Assembly (NCBI RefSeq): GCF_030463565.1
Contig: NC_134655.1
Location: 1,872,372-1,936,371, forward strand
Direction of reading: 5' to 3'
From: Pelecanus crispus
Taxonomy: Eukaryota; Chordata; Aves; Pelecaniformes; Pelecanidae
DNA: 64,000 nt
Part shown: positions 37,925 through 47,700 of the stretch, piece by piece
How the letters are laid out: the number at the start of each line of letters is the position of its first letter
How positions within the stretch are numbered: position 1 is the stretch's first letter
Position numbers and translations under genes: made by a program
Notes under the pieces: model-generated
Seen by the model: the letters and a program-made list of their open reading frames with translations, nothing else
Told to the model about the DNA's origin: nothing
Databases searched by the model: none

Positions 37925-38779
37925 TATCATTAAAATGAGAAAAACAAGCTCTGAAGGCCAAATTCATGCCTGGTGTCATTCAACTGACCTTAGCATCAGT
38001 GCACCAGCAGTGGACTTGGCCATGCACATGCACTACGCTGTCTGCTTACAAAATGACAGAATCCAGCATCTGGGCAGGACTGCGTGCATGCTGACTGGAA
38101 CCGGTTATTGAATTGTATCTAAACCCACCATCTCAATGTATTTTTGGCACCATTCTCTTTGTAACACTTGTAAACAAGGCTCCCTTTTCAACAGCCTCTT
38201 CAGCCCTCATATTGCAGGAGCTTATGCCCCCTCCCATCCTTCACTCAGTAAAAACGGCACAAGAAATTGGGTTTTTTCTCAAATGTTTCCCAAACAAAAT
38301 GTAATTTTCATCTGCATTACACAAGATTTCACTGTTTTGTTGACAGGGATTTATTGTGGTAGACTTTAGCTGCCTGTCTAAACGCTTCCTAAATGGTGAG
38401 TGACTAATAAAAATGAGATTACAGGAATGCTTGGTGTGGGACACACCATACCCACAGGTTAGCATACCTTTCCCTGCAAACTGAAGCTCTTCAAACTGGT
38501 CTCGCAGATGGCAAAGTAATTTTACAAAGCCGCTCTTGTCTCAGTAGAAAGCCTATCAGTAACGTGACCAATTCGATGTCTGGGGGTAGCACCACTGAAA
38601 GCAAGTCTGATGGTGGCCTCCATGGCAGAATCAATGTCAATGTAAGGAACTAGGGGCAAGATCAAAAGAATTACAGGTTCCTGTAGTACAGGGGGATTTC
38701 TGTAATAAATGTGACTTAAAATGACAGAAAAAAATCTGTAGTCTGACGATGCTGTCAGCTGTACTTGGAAGTTCAGTCA

Positions 38780-38870
38780 AGGCTGTGACATTGTCTTGGT
38801 GGCCTCATACAAGACGCTCACTGCTCTGTCTCAGTTTTCTTCATCCATCAAATGGGGTTTTAACACACCG
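38780..38870 (+). repeat. MIR-like SINE fragment
   Basis: TGTCTCAGTTTTCTTCATCC then ATCAAATGGGG matches the MIR core closely; the upstream TTGTCTTGGTGGCC is a looser match. Confidence 0.6.
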
Positions 38871-39381
38871 AGTGCCCCTCGTGATCCAGTGGAGGACATT
38901 CAAAAGCCTCTGTCCAAGAAAAATATTCACCGAAGCCATTCTTCTAACGGGTGCAGGGCTGATCTCCTTGGGTGTGCCTGCAGCGTACGTCAGTGCCAGA
39001 AGCAACGTGCTAATGTTTGCTGGGGCTCTGCCTGGCTCAGTACGCCTCTGAAGCACCTCGGCAGCAAATGGCACTGCTGTGAGCCGTATGGATGTATTTA
39101 CAACCAGCATTGTAAAGGAGAGGCCTTCAAGAATGCATTTTGCTCAGCTGAGATGCCGCAGCCCTTCAAGGGAACACGCTGCATTGCAGTGAGACGTCCT
39201 TCTTGTTCCACTTCAACACAACAGCTCTGTCGGAAGCAGGAGTTACCAAGGGCTCCACCTCATATTTTGAAAGTACTTTCCTGGCACCTGGAAAATCCAG
39301 CTGTTTCTTTCACTGCTCTGCCTCCAGTTTACCACAGCAGCTGTGTTATTTCTTATCATGGAGTGAATGCTCTGATGGAGG

Positions 39382-39441
39382 TAATGCAGTGGAGTTTTGA
39401 TTTTTTTTTAAGCTAATGCAGTGGAGTTTGATTTTTTTAAA
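39382..39441 (+). repeat. Tandem duplication, 32-bp period
   Basis: TAATGCAGTGGAGTTTTGAT plus a T-run and AAGC is followed at once by a second copy, TAATGCAGTGGAGTTTGAT. The copies differ mainly in T-run length. Confidence 0.85.
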
Positions 39442-41561
39442 GTGTTACAGCTCTGATTAATTGTATGAAACGCAGCTCAATGGTGTCTTAGCAAAGATTC
39501 TGATCAAATTGGCTTTTCTAAATACCATCTTTGAAAACAAGAAAGCAGAGCAGCCCAGAACAAAAGAAGCTGGAGGACAGGTGAAATAGCCTCTTTTTAA
39601 ATCCTATTCATCATTGATCTGGGTGCTTGTAAGATCCTTTTTTATTATTTCACCCTGCTCCCCAAAGACACTCAAAATTTATTTGCTAAGCTCAACTCTG
39701 TGGCCTAGTTCTCTGTTAGTTGCTTTCTTTTGATACCTCCCTTTGCTTCATCTCCTCAGGTTCAGTAAAGGCAGATTTCTGGTAGAAGATGTGGACACAG
39801 ACCTGAAGGGCCCAAAAAGGAACAGCGAACCTGCTGCTGTGTCAGGGGAGAGGGAGCGAGTTCTGTGTTGGACAGCATCTCCCCCCTTTACAGTGTACCT
39901 CTGATAAAGGTGGGTTAGAATTGCCTTTACTTTCAAATTTCTCACAGATTAAGCTGAATCAACATGTTTCTCCACTGTGAACATTTGCCAGCCTCAGCAG
40001 CTCTGTACTTTGCCCAGGGCTCCATCTATTACTTGAGAAAAGCTCCCTGGAAGAAGTCGGCACCCTTTATTCCTTGGGATTCCTGCTCAAAACTGACCTC
40101 TGTGGCATAATAATAAATTTGGGAGTAAGCTGTGAGAGCGGTAGTGTCTGGCTGAGAAATGTATCTATTACTCCATGTCCTCTAATCCTCATCTCAACAT
40201 GCTTATTTCTTCCCTCATTTTTTATTTCTTGCCTTCTGTGTGTGAACTTCCCTTTGGGAAGAGGAGGAAGACGTGTTGCTATTATACACGTACGTTGCGT
40301 AGCACCATGAAGTCCCCTTCAGTGATCCCCACACAGTTTATTATTAATGTTCTAAACTATCATCACCCTTCTGCAAACCCCAGGAGAAGCTATCAGGGAA
40401 AAAAATTCCTTTGGATTGATGTGCAGCACAAATGCAAAGCCCTAAGAGTGCTGCCCCACTGATTGTGGTGGAGGAGCCAGCGTGCAGGTGCTGCTTGGCA
40501 CCCGGCAATCACGCCACCTGCGTGTCTCATCTTACCTTGAAGTGAAGCAGTGTGTTTTCATATAAGCGGTAGAAATTAATAGTTTCCTACTTCTAAGAGC
40601 ATCTTGTAACAGCTGTAAGGGCTGCAGCGCTGGTGGAAGGGATCCGTGCCGTGGCTTGGGGTCTGTCCGACCCCGAACACCTTGGGTTTGCCACCAGCTG
40701 AAGGAATGCAAGAGTATCTCTGCTAGCTCCTTTTTCCTTCTCGTGTTATCTCTAATAAACGGTATTTTAATCAACTTAGGGAGTCCGAGTGCCTTTCTTG
40801 CTAGGATCCGTAACAAACGCTTGCACCGGCGCATTGCACTAATATCACCCGTTATGTGACAATTAAAAAATTTCGATTCTTGGGCTTGATACCAAGTCAT
40901 CCTCCTGAAGTAAATTTCTCAGCAAACGAAGGGTTCAGATTGCAACGAACACCTGGGGAAACTCCGCTACCCTTGGGTTTGTGGAGATGTCATGAATATT
41001 CATTGCAGAGGCAGCAGCAGGTGAATAGTAATTACGGCAGTTCTTCAGGATCAAGCTTGGGTATCCTCGAGAGACAGCAGTATGCTTTGAGATTAAAATG
41101 TATGGAAAAACAGATAAAACGGGTATTCTTAGATCTGTTAAGTGCCTCTACCTAAGTATTAACATGGTCAAATGTGTCTCCACCGCCCTCTCGCAAGTGG
41201 GGAATGCTATTAGCCTGCGACCCATTGAGGGCAATGCTGATGCCAGAGCTGATGGCCTTACACGTTGTGGAAAAAAGTGGATTTTTTTTCTTTTTTCCTT
41301 GAAATAGCCCCCGAGAGCTTCGTGTACACCCGTGCCGGGAGGGGAAGGGAGGGCAGGGGGCCCGGAGGCAGCGGGGCGGCAGTGGGGCCACAGCAGCGCG
41401 GAGAGGCCTCTCTGGGGCCCTCGGGCGGGCCCTGCTCGGGCCCACGGGGCATGGTGGTGCTCGCCACCGTGCCCCCGAACTAGCCCGGGGGCCCCGGGCC
41501 CCGGCGAGCAGCCCCGGCCGGCCCCGAGCCCCGCCAGCCGGGCCGCGCGCTGCCCTCACGC

Positions 41562-41573
41562 AAGATGGCGGCC
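41562..41573 (+). promoter_or_regulatory. YY1-type motif at the MTMR8 promoter
   Basis: The sequence CAAGATGGCGGCC contains a full AAGATGGCGGC, the extended YY1 consensus usually placed just downstream of the transcription start in CpG-island promoters. It lies about 130 bp before the start codon. Its ATG also forms an upstream start codon in good context. Confidence 0.6.
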
Positions 41574-41593
41574 GCGGCGCCGCTCCGCAGCAC

Positions 41594-41602
41594 TCTCGCG
41601 AG
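41594..41602 (+). promoter_or_regulatory. TCTCGCGAG motif (BANP/ZBTB33 type)
   Basis: TCTCGCGAG matches nine of ten bases of the TCTCGCGAGA element found near starts of CpG-island genes and bound by BANP (also linked to ZBTB33/Kaiso). It is 21 bp downstream of the YY1 motif. Confidence 0.5.
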
Positions 41603-41635
41603 CTTTGCGGCGGGGCCGGGCGCTGCCCCGTGCAA

Positions 41636-41668
41636 ATGGCGGCGCGGAGGCCGGGCGCGCCGAGGTGA
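41636..41668 (+). other. Short upstream ORF in the MTMR8 leader
   Basis: An ATG at 41636 (context CAAATGG) opens a 10-codon frame, MAARRPGAPR, closed by TGA at 41666-41668, 29 nt before the main start. If transcription begins upstream and the leader is unspliced, ribosomes would meet it first. A second uATG at 41565 (AAGATGG) opens a frame that overlaps the main start out of frame. Confidence 0.4.
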
Positions 41669-41697
41669 GGCCGGGGGAGGCGGGCGGTGCCGCCGCC

Positions 41698-41721
41698 ATG
41701 GAGCACATCACCACCCCCAAG
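41698..41721 (+). CDS. MTMR8: MTMR8 coding exon 1
   Basis: It encodes MEHITTPK and ends CCCAAG|GTAAGG, phase 0. The start context GCCGCCATGG is near ideal. The exon lies inside the CpG island. Confidence 0.93.
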
Positions 41722-44700
41722 GTAAGGGGCCGGGAGGAGCCGCCGTCCCGTCGGGGTCCCCGGGGGGCGCCGGGCCGGGCCGTGGGGCTGCGCTCGCCGC
41801 CCTGCGCCGGGGCCTCCCCGCGGGACAGCTGAGGTGAAGCCCCTGCGGGGCGGCGGGCCTCGGCTGGCGTTGTGTCAGGGCCCTGCGTTTTCAACGGCTT
41901 TTTTTTTGGTTTAAAGTGATTAATTTCGGTGAAGCAGCTGCCTTTGCCTTCGTCCAAGGCATGCGAATCCGTGAACGTCCCTCGCACTGCTCAGACGGGT
42001 CATGGCTGAGTCGGGAAAGCTTAAAGCGACTTGGCGTGGTGCTCAGGTATTTCTTACCGAGTCGCCTTGTTGGAAAGGAAATCTTCAGTAAGAATACTGA
42101 TCAGAAGGTGTTTTGGGTACCATTCGTGTAAACTTCGTTTACATCGCAGTGCGGAGGCCCCGTCCGTCCGAATAAGTGAATCAAAATGTGCTTTTTCAGT
42201 TGAATAAAGTGAAACAGGAGCTCTGGGAATGCTGTGCTCATGACAGCTAAAAAAAAAAAAAAATTGTATTTACTTCAGGCAGCTGTCTGTCCAGCCGTTT
42301 GTTTGTTTGTACCATGAAGGTTGCTGTATTTGGTTTAGCTTTATTCGCTAGGATATTAGTTTGGGGATGCTCCTTGCCCATGTTGCCTGAGGTGCTTTGC
42401 TGGACCTGCTCATCTCTAGTGGCCTGAAAAAGGGCAACGTTAGATGTAATAATTATATGTGCTGAAAAACGTGACGTCCTAGGAGGATGTACAGCTGAGA
42501 CCTCCGCTCTAAAAGTTGCTTTGCTGACATTTTCCATTTTTTATCTCCGATCAATGACCCTGTAAGGAAGCTTACATATTCAATGCCAAGAACTAATGTA
42601 TCGTATACTGTTAAACTGTTTGTTTTCATTGTCCTTCAATTTTTTTTTTCCATTATTTTTGCTTAATGATGAAAGAAAAATTCCATCGACGTTCATTAAG
42701 AAGCAAATAGGGCAGGAGAAAATCAATCAAATGATGTAAAATACTTTAAAATTAATATTTTATTATGCCTGCACTAATGTTTTTTAAAACTTGTTATTAA
42801 TTAGCTTAGTGTGGTTTATGAAATGTGCTTACATGCCTAGGAAGTGTGTTACAAGAAGTAGCTACTAACACTTTTTTGTAGCGACTGAGCAGCTGGAAGT
42901 CAGACTGGAGAGGGCTGTTTCTCTCGCAGCAACACTTTGATTATACTGAACATGGGCAGTCTTTTTCTTCCGCAGTTCTTTGTCTTATTATTTCTGCAAC
43001 CTTGCACAGTAATAAACTGATCATCTTGGCTACAAATCCAGTAATCCCATTACTCACACTGGGGCTAAACCTTGGCTGTTTGCTTAACCTTTTTGGCTTT
43101 AATTGCTGGAGAAACAATTTGAATTTGTGGTGTAAAGCTGAGTTAGTGTTGCAGGAGAGACTTCAATTCTTATATTTTTCTCTCTGTCTTCCCGAGTTGT
43201 ATATTAGCGATTATATGATTGTGGTTCAACAGGTGCTTAGATACTTCCTCGATCAAAGTTAAATTCATTTTTTCGTACTCTTTTTACGTTGCAGGTTGAA
43301 AATGTGAAATTACTAGATCGCTATACAAATAGGAAGGCAGCAAATGGGACGTTATACCTGACAGCTACCCACCTGATCTATGTAGATGCTTCTGCTGAAG
43401 TCAGAAAAGAAACATGGGTATGTTGTGATACCTGGAGTCTGTTTAAACACAAGTATAAAAATTACTTAATATCTCGTATCCAAAAGGAACAGGTTTGTGA
43501 ATTCCAAAGTTGTGGTGGTCTTTTCTAGTATTTTGATACCAAATGCTTAACAGAAACAGCTGTTTTGGAAGGAAATGAACACAATGGTAATGTGACTGGA
43601 TAGAGGTCACTGACTGTATTAGTGTTAGTTCCAGGAACATAAAAAAACCTGTCTAGTTTCCTATCTCAAACTCAACATACCAAGCCACCAAACCTGAATT
43701 TACAGCTTTTAGAAGTGCAAAATTAGCACTGAAATTAGCAGCCTTTTTTATTAATTCTGAAGTAAAATGGGAGTGACGAAATATGTTGCATTATGGGAGT
43801 GGAGGGAAAGCAAAGTAAACCAGGTAAACCGAGCTGCACATCGGTCTCTAAAAGTAATTTGTATTATATATCTGTATTTTTCCAATCCTGCTCTTAGTTA
43901 CCTAGCTGTTGGGTGCACACTCTGGACGTTTATTATGTTTGTTTGATAAATACCACAAATAAACTCATTTTCTGCTGCTAGTTAGCTGCAGTAAGCATAA
44001 ATAGCTGCTGGTATTGCAAAAACTTAATATCTGCTTGTACTGCTCACTTCAGTAGCTTCTGGAAAATGTTTGTTTCCTGTCTTTCAGATTCTGCATCACC
44101 ATATTGCAACTGTAGAAAAATTGCCCCTGACCACAGCTGGATATCCACTCCTTATTCACTGCAAGAACTTCCACGTGGCTCACTTTGTTATTGGGCAGGA
44201 ACGTGACTGTCACGAAGTGTATACCTCATTGCTTAAACTTTCACAACCAGGTATTTAGGATGGGAGTCTGTTCTGCAGATCATTGAAATGCTTTAAGCTG
44301 GAAGGCTCGTCTGAGCAGTAGAGAAAGCTTTGCCTGCCAGACTGTGAGTTTGCAGTGTCGGTACGGGGGGAGGATGTGAAATCAGAATCAGTTTCCACCA
44401 CCAGAGACCATCTGTGTGGGCTGGCTCAGTAAGTAGAGTGCTGCGCTGCAGACCAGAGCATTTGCTTCCTAACTAAACACAAATCTTTTGTGGCAGCGGG
44501 AATGGGGTGGCCTCCCATGAGGAACTTCTGAAGAGCCACGTGAAGTTCGTTTGCCCGACTGAGGCTGTATGCAGCATCTCAGGCTTTTTTCTTGTAGCGC
44601 TCATGCTGAGTGTCATATCCCATACCTGGCCATGGTCAGTCACTTCTGTAGCTTAGCTGTTGGCCGTGTGTAGTGCTGCCCTTTCCAGTCGATCCAGATG

Positions 44701-47700
44701 TTCACAGAATTCTGGAATCCCAGAAATAAACCTTGAAACCTTGGCATCTTTCATTTGTTTCCCAATAGCATGTTTAGGCTACTCTTCAGTATTTGTCGTC
44801 TTTCCGTTGTGAAACCCTGTGCTTCACCCTGGCTGTCCTGACTTGGAGCCACTCTTAAGAGTGTAAGCAAAACATCCTCAAAAGCCTGTGGTCTCTTCTG
44901 GCTTCAGCTTTTTAGTCCATCATGGATGAGTCTTTGGGCTCCTTGTTCTGCTTGCAGGACAGCATTCCACCAAGTTTCCTACCTGGCTTCTGTCTATGGC
45001 AGCTCCTGTTTTTGGGATGCTTCTTCAGTGAACCAGTATTTGGAGTTCAGCATTCATTATAAGGATGCCATTTGCAATTGCATTTTGTAATTACGTCACT
45101 AGTCTAAGGGAAGGGAATTGATGGCACCAGTCTGCTTCATGCTGGCCATCACACAGGGCTTGAATAGAAATACTGTAGTAGAAGTGGTTTTTTTGCCGAG
45201 TTTGGGGTTTTTTTGATTGCTCTTAAGGCTTGCGTCTATTCCCAGCATCTCCCTTGTGCCCTGAGCTTTGGAGTTTTCTTAGTGCCGAAGTTCTAATTCT
45301 AATGCTGTATCTGCAAGTTTCTGGTGTTATGTTTAAAAGCTGTAACTGTTCTTTCAGTTTTGAAAATCAGAGACTTACATAGCGTCTTGAAGTGTGGGAG
45401 CTGTCACTGCAGGGGATTACATCAGTTTACTTTGTCTTGTGGTTATTTGTGTAATATACTGTAGCTCGCTCTTCTGTTTATGGATTTCAACAGTTTTCTT
45501 TTGTTGTTTTAAAATTTCTGTATGTATGCTTCCTTCGTGGGGTTTTGGTTTTTTTTTTTTTTGGCAGACCATATAATTATTTATGATTTGCACATGTATG
45601 ATTGACAGCTATGGGTTACCTGTCCGGTAACCTGGCTACTTTATCAGACTCTGGCAGGTTTCACTCTGTCTCTGGAGCGCTTGCTGCCTTGGGAATCAGC
45701 TGAATGAGTTATTGGTTGGATTTGCATTTTATGAAGAGAGGGAAGGAAATTGGGATGGTAGAGATGGAGGGAGAAAGAAATTACCATTTGTCAGACACAG
45801 CCTGAAGCTTTTGTTGGGCTGACAGTAATATTCAAGACATCTATCAAGTTTTCCATGCGGCTCAGAACTCGCTGTTGAACGATGAACTTCTAGGTGTGCA
45901 AGAGCTGTTTTATGAACCCTTCACAGAAAATACATCTTTTAATATATGTTTGCATTTATGGATTAATTCTTAGGCTATAAACCTTGTCTCACATGCCTAT
46001 TGCAGTGAATTCAGTAGAAAATAATTTGTTTGGGAAAAACTACTGCTTTGAAGTTTTAATTAATTCTAACAAAATGTTTTAGTGTATCTCCCTGCATATG
46101 GGAACTGAGTATTGGAAATTCCTGAGGATTTCAATATGGATTGTCAGCACTCGGTACTACCCCGAACAAAAACCTGTAAATGTGAGGCTGAGAAATTTTA
46201 AATACCTATCCTCTCCTATGTAGTACTTTTTTTTAAGGAGTGAGAATCAGTCTAAGTTTTCTTGTAGTGAAGTACACAGAGTGATAAAAGAAAATTTCAT
46301 GCTTCTGATCTTTGAGGAGGCAGAAGCGTAAGGAAAATAGCTATTTTTAAAATATAGCCAACTATGCAGTACAGTGGCATAGCCCTTTGGCTTCTTTAGC
46401 AAATGATTTCTAAGTCTCCTGATCTTTCTTGACTGAGTAATTTTTTTTCAGTCTTTGTTTCAGTTGTGGTACACCTGCAGCTCCTTGGCTTGCACAGCGT
46501 GCTTATCCAAAAGATGGCCTTTAGGAAGAAGTGTTGACCTCTCCATGTGTCTTTATCTTTCTCTAACTAGTTAATTTTTTTTTTCTTTCTTCTTCCCAGT
46601 GAAACCCGAAGAACTCTACGCTTTCTCTTATAATCCTAAAATGTCTAAAGAGAACCGGGAGATTGGATGGAAGCTGATTGATTTAAAAGTAGATTACCAG
46701 CGCATGGGAATTCCAAACGAGTATTGGGAAATAACGGATGTTAATAAAGACTATGAGGTAATTCTTGCCCAAAGTAGCCATCTAGTGCAGCATCTCATTT
46801 TTTGTTACTAATGACATACAGTAGTCCTTCTACTGCTGCATAAGTGATTCCTCTGGGGAGGAATGAGCTCAGTTGGTTTTAATCGAAGTAGCACCGTCTT
46901 GATGTGAAGTTGCAGATAATGATGCTATGGAAGAACAGAACAGAGCTGCAGAGTCACCTTGGTTTGCTTTGATCCCCCTGGCAAAGTACCAGATACTTGT
47001 TTTTCTAGAGAAGCGTCAAACCATCTGTTACGAAAAACCTGAACTACCCTTAGCTGCTTTTGGTGTTTCCAAACTCTGTCCTGCCAGGCTGGTGACAGAT
47101 GTGTAGAAGAGAAATAAATGGCAGCAGTTGGCTTGGTGGGGAATGAGGCAGAGCGGAAAGGGACTAGGTAAGGAGGGAAAAAACAGTAACCGAAAACAGA
47201 CTGTTTTTTTCTTGCTTGGTTGGATCTTCTGCTAAATAAGGGCTCTCAGTCATTTCAGTCCTAACTGGCTGCTGCTATTTTCTGCTCTTTCTCCCCTGTA
47301 AGGCCAGGTTAGTCTAAACGACATTAAATGAAAGCATCTTTCAGGAAGCTTACTTAAACTCCTCCTTCATATTATTTCCCTTTTTACTTCTTCTGATGTT
47401 GTGTAAAGTCAGACCTTTCTGTCTAAAAGACAAAGCAAACAACTTTGAGGAAGATACCAATATATTGTCTTGAATCCCTTCCCCCTGCTCTCCACTTCCT
47501 TGCCCCACTAGATTTCTTTACCGTTATGCTTTGGGTTGAAGAAATACAAGCCTGTGCTGTCAGAAATGGCTGGTGATTTTAAATGACTGCATCTTTGGAT
47601 GCCTGAATTGAGATATGACGTGAGAGGTGCTTTTTCCATTAGCTGATTAGGGCATCTGAATGTGGGCATCTAAAATCATTAATCACTTTGAAGCTTTGCT

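Larger units (their letters stand above)
23048..41329. other. Intergenic region between the pentanucleotide array and MTMR8
   Basis: About 18 kb without a recognised gene. It holds the palindromic repeats, CR1 and MIR fragments and tandem duplications listed separately. The longest open frame (38796-39416, plus, 206 codons) overlaps a MIR-like fragment and has no recognisable domain. A minus-strand block at 33894-34469 has several overlapping open frames of unknown origin. Confidence 0.55.
41330..41850 (+). promoter_or_regulatory. CpG island promoter of MTMR8
   Basis: G+C content and CpG density rise abruptly here compared with the AT-rich DNA on both sides. The island covers the 5' leader, the first coding exon and the start of intron 1. 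It has no obvious TATA box, fitting a broadly expressed housekeeping-type promoter. It includes YY1-like and TCTCGCGAG motifs. Both strands show long open frames (for example 41152-41706 minus), as expected from base composition alone. The exact transcription start is not visible. Confidence 0.85.

Noticed and set aside
41152-41706. 184-codon minus-strand frame across the CpG island, suggesting a divergent gene
   Set aside because: High G+C removes stop codons in several frames at once. The translation is arginine-, proline- and alanine-rich with no domain and no supporting exon upstream.
41332-41832. 166-codon plus-strand frame over the MTMR8 start
   Set aside because: It is out of frame with MTMR8, runs through the splice donor into intron 1, and has the composition of translated CpG-island DNA.
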